64,000 nt of DNA from Paraburkholderia dioscoreae (GTDB lineage: Bacteria; Pseudomonadota; Gammaproteobacteria; Burkholderiales; Burkholderiaceae), in NCBI RefSeq assembly GCF_902459535.1, contig NZ_LR699553.1, positions 1,116,001-1,180,000 on the forward strand, given 5' to 3'. The notes under the pieces are model-generated. The model saw nothing but the letters and a program-made list of their open reading frames with translations, did not search any database and had not been told where the DNA came from. The position numbers were made by a program, and so were the translations under genes. Shown in pieces: positions 1 through 9,742 of this stretch; position 1 is the stretch's first letter, and every line of letters begins with the position of its first letter.

Positions 1-945
1 ACTCAGATTTCGAGGCAAGGGCAGGGTTATTTTGCAACCGCGGACATTTACACCGATGAGCAGGAAGCGGGGTGGGCAGAGGTAGTCAAGACTGTCCACG
101 CAAAGGGCGGCAAGATGTCTCTGCAGCTCTGGCACGTCGGCAGAGTATCGCATCGCCTCGTGCAGGAGAATATGCAGGTCCCTGTTGCTCCTTCGGCGAT
201 TCGCGCAGAGAACACAGCGGTGTTTGTGAAACATGGAGATGGTTCGTTCGGAATGGTCCCGGCCGATGAACCGCGCGCTCTCGACGCGGCCGAGCTGCCT
301 GTCATTCTGCGACAGTATGTGGAGGCGGCGAAGCGAGCGAGGCGTGCGGGATTCGATATGGTCGAGGTACACGCCGCAAATGGATATCTATTGCATCAGT
401 TCCTTGCGACCGGGACGAACCTACGGACGGACGCATACGGCGGCAGTGTAGAAAAGCGTGCCCGGTTCGTCGTTGAGGTCGTCGAAGCGGTAGCGGGCGT
501 TTTTGGCGCTGACAGGGTGGGCGTACGGGTGTCACCCAACGTTGTCGCATTTGGGATGAGCGATTCCGAGGCGCAGGCCTCCACGCTCCACCTTGCCACG
601 CACTTGGAGCGATTGGGCATCGCCTACATCCACATCGCCGAGCCGGACTGGGTGGGCGGTGAGGCGCTTTCGGATGATTTTCGCGCCGAGTTAAGGGCGA
701 TATACGGCGGTAAGATTATCGTCGCGGGCAACTACACGCCTGAGACGGCGGAGGAGCGACTCGAGAAAGGGCAGGCTGACGCGATTGCATTTGGGCGGCC
801 CTTTCTCGCCAATCCGGACCTCGTCGAGCGGTTTCGCCCGGGTGGCCCACTGAACACTCCCGACGCAGCTACGTTCTTCGGTGGCGGCGAAGCGGGATAT
901 ACGGATTACCCGACGCTCGATAGCGCACTCGTCTCCCCTGAATAA
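1..945 (+). CDS. Old yellow enzyme family flavin oxidoreductase, 5' end cut by window
   Basis: The reading frame is open from the first base and ends at 945, so the gene starts upstream of the window and about 314 codons are visible. It resembles NemA/N-ethylmaleimide reductase, an FMN enzyme that reduces activated alkenes and nitro compounds with NAD(P)H in the cytoplasm. Visible family marks are QLWHVGR, the HAANGYLLHQF stretch that lines the flavin and substrate pocket, the TDAYGGS segment and the late FGRPFLANPDL phosphate-binding region. The first internal ATG (115) falls within conserved sequence, so it is not the real start. A hairpin follows the stop, and the next gene converges on it. 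Confidence 0.9.
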   Translation, partial: TQISRQGQGYFATADIYTDEQEAGWAEVVKTVHAKGGKMSLQLWHVGRVSHRLVQENMQVPVAPSAIRAENTAVFVKHGDGSFGMVPADEPRALDAAELPVILRQYVEAAKRARRAGFDMVEVHAANGYLLHQFLATGTNLRTDAYGGSVEKRARFVVEVVEAVAGVFGADRVGVRVSPNVVAFGMSDSEAQASTLHLATHLERLGIAYIHIAEPDWVGGEALSDDFRAELRAIYGGKIIVAGNYTPETAEERLEKGQADAIAFGRPFLANPDLVERFRPGGPLNTPDAATFFGGGEAGYTDYPTLDSALVSPE

Positions 946-966
946 GGCGCGCCACTGAGCCAAGCC

Positions 967-1004
967 GGCCACCCTCCCGGGAAACTGCTCGGGGGAGGGT
1001 GGCC
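967..1004. terminator. Hairpin between convergent genes
   Basis: A perfect 12-bp inverted repeat (arms 967-978 and 993-1004, loop of 14) lies between the stop of the old yellow enzyme gene and the stop of the chemoreceptor gene. There is no clear T tract on either side, so it is a probable bidirectional transcription stop judged on position and stem strength. Confidence 0.6.
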
Positions 1005-1016
1005 GCAGCCGCTCCC

Positions 1017-2570
1017 TCAGCTCCCAACCTTGAATGCGGATACCGCTCCCGCGAGCGTCTGTGCCTGGCTCTCCAGGGACTGGGCGGCAGCCGCCGCCTG
1101 CTCGACAAGTGCTGCGTTCTGCTGCGTCACCTCGTCCATCTGCGAAATGGCCTTGCTGACCTGCTCGATACCGGCGGTCTGCTCCCCCGATGCAGCCGCG
1201 ATTTCGGCCATCAGGTCGGTCACCTGCTGTACCGACTGAACAACATCCGTCATCGTTTTGCCGGTGCGGTCGACCTGAGCACTACCGACTGCAATGCGAG
1301 AGGTCGAATCTTCAATCAGTTGCTTGATTTCTTTGGCGGCCGTGGCACTGCGCTGGGCGAGGCTGCGGACCTCGCCGGCGACGACTGCGAAACCCCGTCC
1401 GTCCTCACCGGCGCGCGCGGCCTCCACGGCAGCATTCAGAGCAAGGATATTAGTCTGGAAAGCAATGCCTTCAATGACGCTGATGATGTCTTTAATTTCC
1501 TCGGAACTCCGCGCGATGCTCTGCATGGTGTCGATGACCTGCTGGACAGCAATGCCGCCATCGCGCGCGGTTCCGGAAGCCATAGTGGCCAGCCGGCTTG
1601 CCTGCTGGGCGCTCTCGGTGTTCTGTCGCACAGTGGCAGTCAACTGCTCCATGCTCGAAGCGGTTTCCTCGAGCGCCGCTGCCTGCTCTTCAGTGCGCGC
1701 CGAAAGGTCGGTGTTGCCCGCGGAGAGCTCGCGGACCCCGGTGACCATCGAGTCGGAGCCGCCGCGTACGTTTTGAACGATGGCGGTGAGGTTCACCTGC
1801 ATCAATTGCAGTGCTTCAGCCAGTGTGCCAATCTCGCTGCGGGATGGAGGGGGAAGTTGCGTCACGAGATTGCCGCGAGCCACTTCGCCTACGGCAAGGA
1901 CTGCTTCGCGCAATGGCCGAACGAGCACACGGTTGAGTGCCCAGTATGACAAGGCAATCAGGATGACTGCGCAGGCAACGACAACGCCGGTAATGGCGAA
2001 CATCCGGACCGTGTTTCGGTCGCGCTCCTGCTCGAGAACCTTTGATGCGGTTGCCTGAACCTTGAAGAATTCGTCGGATGCCTTACCGAACGCGACACTG
2101 GTCGCCGTCATGGGCCCCTCGTTCACACTGGCATAGAGCTGCATGTCGCCAGCCTTCACAATTTCAAAGAGCTTGTCGAATACCGCAGCATGGGCTCGAA
2201 ACGTCTTCTCGACAACGGCCGCCGCGGCGCGCTCCTCCTCGCTGCCCTTGGTAACGCCGACGAACGCATCAAACGACTTATGAGCGGTCGCGTAAAAGCC
2301 TGTTGCGGCTGAGATAGCTCCCTGTCTGGCTGATACGTTTTCGCTCTGGGCGATGTAGGCCCGCGCGAGTGCACTACGTGCCTTCAGGTTGTTCAGGTAA
2401 GTGTCCTTGAGGTCGATGGTGGCTATATCAAGCGTGCGAATAGATTGTGAGACGGCGATGGTTCGTTCGAGCGCCTTCATCGCAACCAGACCGGTCGCCA
2501 GTACCAGAAGCCCAAAGAGGACGAGTAGTGTCACGAGCCCACGGCGTAGCGGAATATCTCTGAGGTTCAT
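1017..2570 (-). CDS. Methyl-accepting chemotaxis protein
   Basis: About 517 residues from the start chosen at 2570 (MNLRDIPLRRG), which places the first membrane helix right after a short basic stretch as in Tsr/Tar-like receptors. An in-frame ATG at 2642 would add 24 residues. Order of parts: N-terminal membrane helix, a periplasmic four-helix-bundle-like domain of about 150 residues, a second membrane helix, HAMP, then the cytoplasmic signalling domain. The hairpin tip reads IISVIEGIAFQTNILALNAA, which contacts CheA and CheW. No C-terminal CheR-binding pentapeptide is seen. The ligand cannot be told. It is a lone gene convergent with its left neighbour. Confidence 0.92.
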   Translation of the reverse strand: MNLRDIPLRRGLVTLLVLFGLLVLATGLVAMKALERTIAVSQSIRTLDIATIDLKDTYLNNLKARSALARAYIAQSENVSARQGAISAATGFYATAHKSFDAFVGVTKGSEEERAAAAVVEKTFRAHAAVFDKLFEIVKAGDMQLYASVNEGPMTATSVAFGKASDEFFKVQATASKVLEQERDRNTVRMFAITGVVVACAVILIALSYWALNRVLVRPLREAVLAVGEVARGNLVTQLPPPSRSEIGTLAEALQLMQVNLTAIVQNVRGGSDSMVTGVRELSAGNTDLSARTEEQAAALEETASSMEQLTATVRQNTESAQQASRLATMASGTARDGGIAVQQVIDTMQSIARSSEEIKDIISVIEGIAFQTNILALNAAVEAARAGEDGRGFAVVAGEVRSLAQRSATAAKEIKQLIEDSTSRIAVGSAQVDRTGKTMTDVVQSVQQVTDLMAEIAAASGEQTAGIEQVSKAISQMDEVTQQNAALVEQAAAAAQSLESQAQTLAGAVSAFKVGS

Positions 2571-2915
2571 GCTGAAGTCTTTGGCGTAAAGCGCGTAATT
2601 GAAACCCTTTTTATCGGCTGCCCTTACGAATACTTTACGCATGCATTTTAGACATTTCGCGCTTGATACCGCAGTTGTTTTCCTGGTTCGAATAATTGGA
2701 TTCGACTATCAGTTTGCGGTGAAAAGAGGCGTGAAAATCGCGTCCAGTGAAGGGTCGCCTCAAGGCGAAGTTCCGCGGCTTTGTTCAAATCTGGCGACAT
2801 GATTATTCGCTCATGGTGCGTTTTCGAAGTCGGCAATAGTACGTAGGATGGGCATCAGTCGAACTTTGCCGTTCCTGTCATTTCAGGAGCAGCGCGCACA
2901 GGAAAAGGAGTTTTC
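2571..2915. other. Intergenic region between divergent genes
   Basis: About 345 bases separate the start of the chemoreceptor gene from that of the DUF427 gene. It should hold both promoters. The sequence is mildly AT-rich around 2680-2720. I see no convincing gene or repeat in it. Confidence 0.5.
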
Positions 2916-3302
2916 ATGCAACAAGCGGAAAGGGCCATCAAGCTGCCCGACGCCACCCATCGCATCAGCCTGGCAATGACCGGGGTCCACGTGCTTGTGA
3001 AAAGCGGAGGACGAATCGTCGCGAATACACGGCGCGCAGTGACGTTCACCGAAGCGAAATACCCGCCTGTTCAATACATTCCACGCGACGATGTGGACAT
3101 GACGCTGCTGGAACCCACGGAGCACAAGAGCTATTGCCCATATAAAGGCGAAGCGACGTACTTCACCATAAAAGGTATTGGTGAGCGCGGGATAAACGCC
3201 GTATGGTCGTATGTGGGGACCTACCCGGCTGTGGCGCAGATTGATGGGTGTCTCGCGTTCTACCCGGACCGAGTGGATTCTATTCAGATTCTTGAGGACT
3301 GA
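2916..3302 (+). CDS. DUF427 family protein
   Basis: 128 residues preceded by a good ribosome site (AAGGAG, 2904-2909). The protein matches DUF427: an ALxRSxR-type early region, YPPVQYIPRDDV, then a CPYKGEA turn and a final AFYPDRV strand. The fold is a small all-beta domain, and no biochemical role is established for the family, though it is often found near stress and detoxification genes. It appears monocistronic, with a strong hairpin terminator right after the stop. Confidence 0.85.
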   Translation: MQQAERAIKLPDATHRISLAMTGVHVLVKSGGRIVANTRRAVTFTEAKYPPVQYIPRDDVDMTLLEPTEHKSYCPYKGEATYFTIKGIGERGINAVWSYVGTYPAVAQIDGCLAFYPDRVDSIQILED

Positions 3303-3316
3303 TAGCTCCTCGAAAA

Positions 3317-3347
3317 AAATGGCACCTGAGACTTCCAGGTGCCATTT
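3317..3347. terminator. Bidirectional rho-independent terminator
   Basis: A perfect 12-bp stem (3317-3328 with 3336-3347, 7-base loop) follows a run of seven A (3313-3319) on the plus strand, which becomes a T tract on the minus strand. It sits between the convergent DUF427 and epoxide hydrolase genes and can serve both. Confidence 0.85.
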
Positions 3348-3392
3348 GTGCTTTAGCGCTAGCTGACAACTGCCGGACAGACACCCGGTGAA

Positions 3393-4568
3393 TCAGTTCG
3401 GCGTAGGAGCCAGGATGTGGCCCTCAGTTTCCGATTCGCGCACCTTGGCGAATGCTGCCCGGACTTCTGCCGCGAAGATTTCCGGTTGTTCAAACGCGGC
3501 AAAGTGGCCGCCCTTGGACGTGCGGTTCCAGTAGAACATGTTGCTGAACGTACGCTCGGCCCATTCCTTCGGCGGAGTATAGATTTCGCCCGGGAACACG
3601 CTGACAGCGACCGGAATGTCGACCGGCACCGCGGCGAAGGTCAGACCCGGATGCTCGGCGTACATACGTGCCGAAGAGGCGCCGCTGTTCGTCAGCCAGT
3701 ACAACGTGATGTTGTCGAGCATCTGGTCGTAGGAGAACACGTCTTCCGGGATGCCCTTGCTATCGCTCCACGCGCCGAGCTTCTCGTAAATCCATGCAGC
3801 GAGGCCGACGGGCGAATCGGCCAGCGAATAGCCAATGGTTTGGGGTCGAGTCGTCTGGAGGTGGTGATAGTACGAGCCGTCATTCGCGAACCGCAGGCAT
3901 TGGTCGATTGCAATCTGCTCTTCCGCTGTCGGTACTTCCGGGAACTGGGCCGGGGCAACGAATGGCAAGTTGACGTGAATAGCGCGTAGCCCCTCAAGCT
4001 TGATGCGGCCCATCTCGGTGGTGATGACACTGCCCCAATCGCCGCCTTGTGCAACGTATTCGTTGTAGCCCAGGCCTTTCATGATGGTGTCCCAGGCGCG
4101 GCCGATGCGATTGCGCTCCCATCCCTTTGCCGTCGGCTTGTCGCTAAAGCCGTAACCGGGAATCGACGGCAGCACGACGTGGAATGCGTCTTCAGCTTTG
4201 CCGCCGTGCGCGGTCGGGTCGACGAGCAGGTCAATGACGTCGAGGAATTCGATGATGGAACCCGGCCAGCCGTGAGTCAGGACAACCGGCAGCGCATTTT
4301 CGTGCTTCGAGCGGATGTGCAGAAAGTGGATGCCAATGCCGTCGACTTCGGTCTTGAACTGGGGATAGCTGTTGATGCGAGCTTCGACGCGGCGCCAGTC
4401 GTACTGGGTGCGCCAGTATTCGACGAGCTTCTGAACCGGGTCCAGCTGCGCGCCTTGGGAATGGTCGTCCACGGTCTCGCGCTCAGGAAAACGGGTGGCG
4501 TCCAGACGTTTCTTCAGGTCATCGAGTTCGGCCTGCGGGATGTCAATGTGAAACGGGGTGATGTTCAT
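3393..4568 (-). CDS. Epoxide hydrolase, alpha/beta-hydrolase fold
   Basis: 391 residues, a full-length microsomal-type epoxide hydrolase with an N-terminal EHN domain (about residues 1-110) and an alpha/beta-hydrolase domain. Visible residues: HGWPGS (99-104) for the oxyanion site, the nucleophile motif GGDWGS with Asp177, and the late GGHFAAFE with the catalytic His. It should open epoxides to diols through an ester intermediate; the natural substrate is unknown. No signal peptide. The MFS exporter starts divergently about 260 bases away, so the two could share a control region. Confidence 0.9.
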   Translation of the reverse strand: MNITPFHIDIPQAELDDLKKRLDATRFPERETVDDHSQGAQLDPVQKLVEYWRTQYDWRRVEARINSYPQFKTEVDGIGIHFLHIRSKHENALPVVLTHGWPGSIIEFLDVIDLLVDPTAHGGKAEDAFHVVLPSIPGYGFSDKPTAKGWERNRIGRAWDTIMKGLGYNEYVAQGGDWGSVITTEMGRIKLEGLRAIHVNLPFVAPAQFPEVPTAEEQIAIDQCLRFANDGSYYHHLQTTRPQTIGYSLADSPVGLAAWIYEKLGAWSDSKGIPEDVFSYDQMLDNITLYWLTNSGASSARMYAEHPGLTFAAVPVDIPVAVSVFPGEIYTPPKEWAERTFSNMFYWNRTSKGGHFAAFEQPEIFAAEVRAAFAKVRESETEGHILAPTPN

Positions 4569-4831
4569 CTTTGTACCTGCCTGGTGAGAGTCGTGAAAGT
4601 GACGTCATCGTAGGCAATCGGATGATTTTGAAAAAGCCGTCTCGTGGAGACGCAGTGTCGCTTCGTGGGCGACAGTTCGGGGAAACGATTGTCGCTTCAG
4701 GGGAGACGCTCTAACCACCGCTGCGGTGTTTATCTTCGCAGCGGTGTTCTGCAGAATGACGCCGTTTGACGGGCTCATTGCGTATGAGTGCGTCGCTCCG
4801 CTTCGCAACCCATCATCTCAAAGGTCCGCCG

Positions 4832-6409
4832 ATGAATACCTCAATGTCGCAGGGACAAGACAGTAACAAGCTGCTAATTCTTGCAGCCGTCTGTCTGTCC
4901 GCGCTAGTTTTGCCACTTGCCTTTTCAGGAGGCGCTGTCGCTACGCCAGCAATCGGACGGGACCTGGGCGGCAGCCCCGCCATGCTGACCTGGGTGACTA
5001 ATGCGTTCATGCTGAGCTTCGGCAGTCTGCTGATGGCTGCCGGCGCACTGGCTGACCAGTTCGGCCGCAAGCGCCTGTTTGTTCTCGGGCTGGGCGGTTT
5101 CATCATCACTTCGTTCGCCATGAGCTTCGCGCCGTCGGTGCTATGGCTCGATATTTTGCGTGGCGTACAGGGTATCGCGGCTGCGGCGTCGCTCTCTAGC
5201 GGCGGCGCATCGCTTGCCCAGGAGTTCGACGGGCATGCCCGTACGCGGGCATTCAGCATGCTTGGCACGAGCTTCGGCATCGGTCTTGCCTTTGGCCCGC
5301 TGATGGCCGGTGTCCTCATCGAACACTTCGGCTGGCGCTCGATTTTTCAGGTCATCGCCGCCATCGGCGTCGTCGCATTCATCTTCGGCGTGCCGCGTAT
5401 GCGCGAGACGCGCGACCCGGGCGCAACGGGTCTCGACTATCCGGGTACCGTGACCTTCACGGCAACCCTTGCTCTTTTTACGTTCGGTGTGATTCAGGCG
5501 CCGGAAAGTGGTTGGGGTAGTCCGCTCGTCGTCACGCTTCTCGCGGCGTCCGCTTTCTTTCTCGCTGCGTTCATTCTCGTTGAAACGCGCGTCAAGCGTC
5601 CGATGCTCGAACTGAGCCTGTTTAGGTACCCGCGCTTTGTCGGCGTGCAGATTCTGCCGGTCGGCACTTGCTATTGCTACATCGTGCTTATCGTGATGCT
5701 GCCGCTGCGCTTTATCGGCGCCGAAGGTCTGAGCGAAATCGATGCCGGCATGCTGATGATTGCGCTCTCCGCACCCATGCTCGTCGTGCCGATGCTGGTC
5801 GCTTCATTCACGCGCTGGATGTCTGCTGGCGTGCTCTCGGGTATCGGTTTCCTGATTGCTGCCGCCGGTCTCTACTGGTTGAGCCTTGTCGACTTTAGCG
5901 GACCGAAGGCTGAGCTCATCATGCCGATGCTGGTGATTGGCATTGGTGCAGGCATGCCGTGGGGTTTGATGGACGGCCTGTCGGTCAGCGTGGTGCCGAA
6001 AGAGCGCGCAGGGATGGCTTCGGGCATCTTCAGCACAACCCGCGTTGCAGGTGAAGGTATCGCTCTCGCAATCGCGACTGCAGTTCTTGGGGCGCTGGCG
6101 CATACCAGTCTTTCCCGTGTCATTCCTGACAATGGTGGCGACATCTCCGCTCGGGTTGCCGAGGCCGCCCAGCGAGTGACCGCCGGTGACATGGTGCATG
6201 CCGCGTCGACCCTGCCGGAAGTAACCCGGCATGCATTGTCGACGAGCTATGCGGATGCTTTCACAAGCCTGCTGCACGTGCTGATTGTTATTACACTGCT
6301 GTCGGCATTGGCCACCTTCGCTTTCCTGAGCAAGACGCCTGCACAGGATGACGAACCAGGCGCGCAGTCCGACGAGAAGAATGACGTCAAAGAGGCGGTG
6401 AGCGCATAA
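4832..6409 (+). CDS. DHA2-type MFS drug exporter
   Basis: About 525 residues from ATG 4832, chosen because AAAGGT lies just upstream and the first membrane helix begins soon after; an upstream in-frame ATG at 4766 would add a non-family leader. Around 14 hydrophobic segments and the conserved loop ADQFGRKRLF between helices 2 and 3 place it with the QacA/EmrB-like proton-driven exporters of the inner membrane. No adaptor (EmrA-like) gene is adjacent. The C-terminal tail is short and acidic. Divergent from the epoxide hydrolase gene; substrate unknown. Confidence 0.88.
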   Translation: MNTSMSQGQDSNKLLILAAVCLSALVLPLAFSGGAVATPAIGRDLGGSPAMLTWVTNAFMLSFGSLLMAAGALADQFGRKRLFVLGLGGFIITSFAMSFAPSVLWLDILRGVQGIAAAASLSSGGASLAQEFDGHARTRAFSMLGTSFGIGLAFGPLMAGVLIEHFGWRSIFQVIAAIGVVAFIFGVPRMRETRDPGATGLDYPGTVTFTATLALFTFGVIQAPESGWGSPLVVTLLAASAFFLAAFILVETRVKRPMLELSLFRYPRFVGVQILPVGTCYCYIVLIVMLPLRFIGAEGLSEIDAGMLMIALSAPMLVVPMLVASFTRWMSAGVLSGIGFLIAAAGLYWLSLVDFSGPKAELIMPMLVIGIGAGMPWGLMDGLSVSVVPKERAGMASGIFSTTRVAGEGIALAIATAVLGALAHTSLSRVIPDNGGDISARVAEAAQRVTAGDMVHAASTLPEVTRHALSTSYADAFTSLLHVLIVITLLSALATFAFLSKTPAQDDEPGAQSDEKNDVKEAVSA

Positions 6410-6506
6410 GGTTTGAGTTGCTGCGCTGCAGGGGGCTGCCCGGATGCGGTAGCCCCGTGGCATATCAGTTGAGGCTAATCAGGGTGAACTGGTCTGGACA
6501 GGCGAA

Positions 6507-7760
6507 GTGATGGCTGACAGGGACGCAACGAGTTTCTTTATCTCGAAACTGCAAAGAAGTTATCGGGAAGTGCGCGGCCGCAGCATTGAGTTGGCACGTC
6601 CGCTGACAGCGGAGGACCAATGCATCCAGTCCATGCCGGACGCAAGTCCAACAAAATGGCATCTGGCGCACACTACCTGGTTCTTCGAGACGGTTGTGCT
6701 CATGAAGCATGTCGCAGGATACGTGCCGTTCAATGAGAAGTACCAGTACCTTTTCAACTCGTATTATGAGGCGCTTGGTCCGCGTCACGCGCGGCCGATG
6801 CGAGGTCTGTTGTCCCGGCCGTCGGTAGAGGACGTGCATCGCTATCGCCACCACGTGGACGAGGCAATGCTTCGGTTGATAGCCACGGCGGACGTTGGGA
6901 CGCTCTCGCAACTCGAGCCCATTATCGTGTTGGGATTAAATCACGAGCAGCAGCACCAGGAGCTTCTTCTTACCGACATCCTGCACGCATTCTCGTGCAA
7001 TCCAATGCGGCCCGCTTACGCGAGCGTGCCCGCGGTACACGCAGACGAAGATATTCCAGGGGAAATTCGGCCTGTCCAGTGGCTTCGTCAAGCTGGCGGC
7101 GTACTTGACATCGGTTTCGGCGGCCAGGCCTTCGCGTTCGACAACGAGAGTCCACGGCACAAGGTATTGCTGCGCCCGTACGAAATAGCAGACCACCTCG
7201 TGAGCAATGGCGAATTCGCCGACTTTGTAGCCGACGGAGGGTATGAGCGCCCCGAGTTCTGGCTGTCGGACGGCTGGGCGATGGTCCAGCGCGAAGGGTT
7301 GAAGGCGCCTGCTTACTGGATTGCAACAGCGGAGCCGGCGGGCGCGCCTTGCTGTCTCCGTGTGTGGGAAGAGTTTGGTTTGCAGGGGCGGCACCCGCTA
7401 GTGTCAACTGCAGCGGTTTGCCACATCAGTTTCTACGAAGCCGCTGCGTACGCAGAGTGGTCGGGCGCGCGGCTACCGACCGAATTCGAGTGGGAAGCAG
7501 CGTTTCATGCCCCGGGTATCCAGCACATGACCGGTCATGTCTGGCAATGGACCCGGTCCTCCTATGACCCATATCCCGGGTTTCGGCCGTTGCCTGGGGT
7601 TGCGGCTGAATACAACGGCAAATTCATGGTTGGGCAGCAGGTTCTCCGCGGCGGCAGCATTGCCACGCCGAAGGGGCATACGCGACCAACTTACCGCAAC
7701 TTCTTCCCGCCGGCGACGCGCTGGCAATTCTCGGGGGTGCGTCTTGTCAGGGACATCTGA
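6507..7760 (+). CDS. egtB: Ergothioneine biosynthesis sulfoxide synthase EgtB
   Basis: 417 residues with a GTG at 6507 followed at once by an in-frame ATG (6510). It has the EgtB layout: a DinB-like N-terminal domain with iron ligands in HLAHTTW and NHEQQHQE, and a C-terminal formylglycine-generating-enzyme-like domain ending with the GHVWQW and RGGS marks. EgtB is a non-haem iron enzyme that joins a thiol (cysteine or gamma-glutamylcysteine) to hercynine. The next gene, egtD, supplies hercynine and overlaps this one by 17 bases, so the two are co-translated. Confidence 0.93.
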   Translation: MMADRDATSFFISKLQRSYREVRGRSIELARPLTAEDQCIQSMPDASPTKWHLAHTTWFFETVVLMKHVAGYVPFNEKYQYLFNSYYEALGPRHARPMRGLLSRPSVEDVHRYRHHVDEAMLRLIATADVGTLSQLEPIIVLGLNHEQQHQELLLTDILHAFSCNPMRPAYASVPAVHADEDIPGEIRPVQWLRQAGGVLDIGFGGQAFAFDNESPRHKVLLRPYEIADHLVSNGEFADFVADGGYERPEFWLSDGWAMVQREGLKAPAYWIATAEPAGAPCCLRVWEEFGLQGRHPLVSTAAVCHISFYEAAAYAEWSGARLPTEFEWEAAFHAPGIQHMTGHVWQWTRSSYDPYPGFRPLPGVAAEYNGKFMVGQQVLRGGSIATPKGHTRPTYRNFFPPATRWQFSGVRLVRDI

Positions 7761-8760
7761 AATTAAAGCGCTGCAGGAAGGTGAGCGTGAGCTGCTTCTG
7801 GCTATCCGGGAAAGCGATTTTGGCCGGAACCTACTCGCGGGACTGTCGAGGTCGCCCCGCAGTATTGCGCCGAAGTTTTTTTACGACGCCACCGGCTCAG
7901 CCCTCTTCGACCGGATTTGCGAACTGCCGGAATACTATCCGACCCGGACTGAGCTCGACATCCTGCATTCGAACGCATCGCAAATTGCCGAGCAGATGGG
8001 TGCCCATGCGAACATTATCGAGTTCGGTGCGGGCTCGCTTGAGAAAATCCGTGTGCTGCTCGATGCCTTCCCGCCGGATAGGGCCCCGGACCGCTTTATC
8101 CCTGTGGACATCTCCGCAGAACATCTGGAGGATTCCGCCCAGAGCTTGCGTAGCGCATACCCGTGTCTCGAGGTTCTGCCCATTGCAGGCGACTATATGA
8201 AGCCCGAACAGCTCGTAGATATCGAGGAGATGGGTGGGCGCAAGGTAGGTTTTTTCTCGGGCTCGACCATCGGAAATTTCACGCCGAACGAGACCACGGC
8301 TTTCCTGCGCCGAGCTCAGAAGATGCTGGCGGGCGGGGGGTTGCTGGTTGGCGTTGACCTTGTGAAGGATGCACAGACCTTGCATCAGGCCTACAACGAT
8401 AGTGAAGGCGTAACGGCAGCGTTCAACCTCAATCTGCTTGTGCGGGCGAATGCGGAGCTACAAGCAGATTTTGACCCGGACGGCTTCATGCATCAAGCGT
8501 TCTATAACGAACCTATGCAGCGCGTCGAGATGCATCTGGTGAGCCTGCGCCGACAGACCGTCCGCGTTGCGGGCTACAACTTCCGCTTCGAGGAAGGCGA
8601 CACCATCCACACCGAGAACTCTCACAAGTTCACGGTGGAGGGTTTCAGGGAGATTGCGGCCGCCGCCGGATTCAGGCCCGGTCCGGTCTGGACGGACGAT
8701 GCGGGTCTGTTTAGCATTCACTGGCTGGAGAGCCCGAGCGCCACGCCTGTGCCGCGGTGA
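7744..8760 (+). CDS. egtD: L-histidine N(alpha)-methyltransferase EgtD
   Basis: The start is most likely TTG 7744 inside the end of egtB, with a GGGGG ribosome site about six bases upstream. That gives 338 residues, close to the usual 320-330; no ATG lies near the conserved N-terminus. Family marks are APKFFYDATGSALFDRI, IEFGAGS for S-adenosylmethionine binding and FFSGSTIGNF. EgtD trimethylates histidine to hercynine, the substrate of EgtB. No egtC or egtE is nearby, the usual two-gene arrangement in proteobacteria. Confidence 0.92.
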   Translation: MSGTSEIKALQEGERELLLAIRESDFGRNLLAGLSRSPRSIAPKFFYDATGSALFDRICELPEYYPTRTELDILHSNASQIAEQMGAHANIIEFGAGSLEKIRVLLDAFPPDRAPDRFIPVDISAEHLEDSAQSLRSAYPCLEVLPIAGDYMKPEQLVDIEEMGGRKVGFFSGSTIGNFTPNETTAFLRRAQKMLAGGGLLVGVDLVKDAQTLHQAYNDSEGVTAAFNLNLLVRANAELQADFDPDGFMHQAFYNEPMQRVEMHLVSLRRQTVRVAGYNFRFEEGDTIHTENSHKFTVEGFREIAAAAGFRPGPVWTDDAGLFSIHWLESPSATPVPR

Positions 8761-8836
8761 CTGCACAGCGGCTACTCGCAGGCTGCAGGCGCCTGATACA
8801 GTCTGATTTTCCCACCTTGCGTAACGGGGCTAAGAG

Positions 8837-9742
8837 ATGAGCGAGCGGGTAGATGCACCCATAAACGAGATAGCGGTGTTTGTGGCGGTTGCCCAAACCG
8901 GCAGCTTCACACGCGCAGCCGAAGAAATCGGTAGCAGCAAGTCCAATGTGGGTAAGGCGGTCCAGCGCCTTGAGGCCCGACTCGGCTCGCAGCTCTTTCA
9001 GCGCACGACCCGCGCGGTCCGGCTGACCGAGGACGGCGAGACGTATCTCCTTGCTGCGCAGGAGGCTCTCGATGGTCTTCGAGAAGCGGAGCAGCAGCTC
9101 GCCTCGAGGCGCGCTGAGCCCGCTGGGCGGGTCAAGATTGACCTGCCAGCAGGCTTTGGACGACTGTTGCTGCCGAGCTTCATCCAGCTTCGGGAAAAGT
9201 ATCCCAAGCTCACGGTGGAGATGGCCCTGACTGACCGGATGTCTGACCCGGTCGGGGAGGGCTGGGACGTTGTTGTTCGCATTGGCGCGTTGCCGGACGA
9301 CAGCGAATTTACCGTGCGCAAGCTCTGCGACCTGAAGCTAGGGCTGTACGCATCGCCTGAGTATCTCGCGCGCCGGGGTGGAGTAAAGATGCTTGCGGAG
9401 CTGACAGACCACGACGCTATAGTTTTCCGTGGCCCGACCGGTCGACTACGGCCGTGGACTGCGCGAGAAAACGATACCGTGAGGGAAATCGTGCCGCACC
9501 CTGTGCTCGTACTTGCGGATGGGCAGGCGCTTGTCGAGGCGGCGGTGGCGGGTTTTGGCATTGCGCAGATTCACGACCGCGTGGCGCTGCCTCACGTACG
9601 AGCAGGACGGCTTGTACACCTGCTGCCCGAGGCAGATGTCAACGGGCCACCCGTGCATGCCATCATCTCTCTTGGGCAGAAGATGGCCGCCAAGACCCGA
9701 GCGGTGGTTAATCACCTTGCCGAGACTCTGCAGAAAGAATAA
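8837..9742 (+). CDS. LysR family transcriptional regulator
   Basis: 301 residues with the LysR winged helix-turn-helix at the N-terminus (GSFTRAAEEIGSSKSNVGKA, then LFQRTTRAVRLT) and a periplasmic-binding-protein-like effector domain containing GYGIA-like VAGFGIAQ. It lies 76 bases after egtD on the same strand, so it may be co-transcribed, but LysR proteins usually control a divergent gene and none is present here. Target and inducer are unknown. A GC-rich hairpin follows. Confidence 0.9.
   Translation: MSERVDAPINEIAVFVAVAQTGSFTRAAEEIGSSKSNVGKAVQRLEARLGSQLFQRTTRAVRLTEDGETYLLAAQEALDGLREAEQQLASRRAEPAGRVKIDLPAGFGRLLLPSFIQLREKYPKLTVEMALTDRMSDPVGEGWDVVVRIGALPDDSEFTVRKLCDLKLGLYASPEYLARRGGVKMLAELTDHDAIVFRGPTGRLRPWTARENDTVREIVPHPVLVLADGQALVEAAVAGFGIAQIHDRVALPHVRAGRLVHLLPEADVNGPPVHAIISLGQKMAAKTRAVVNHLAETLQKE

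Noticed and set aside
999..1949. 316-codon plus-strand frame opposite the chemoreceptor gene
   Set aside because: Shadow of the receptor's signalling domain; repeats in it reflect heptads on the other strand.
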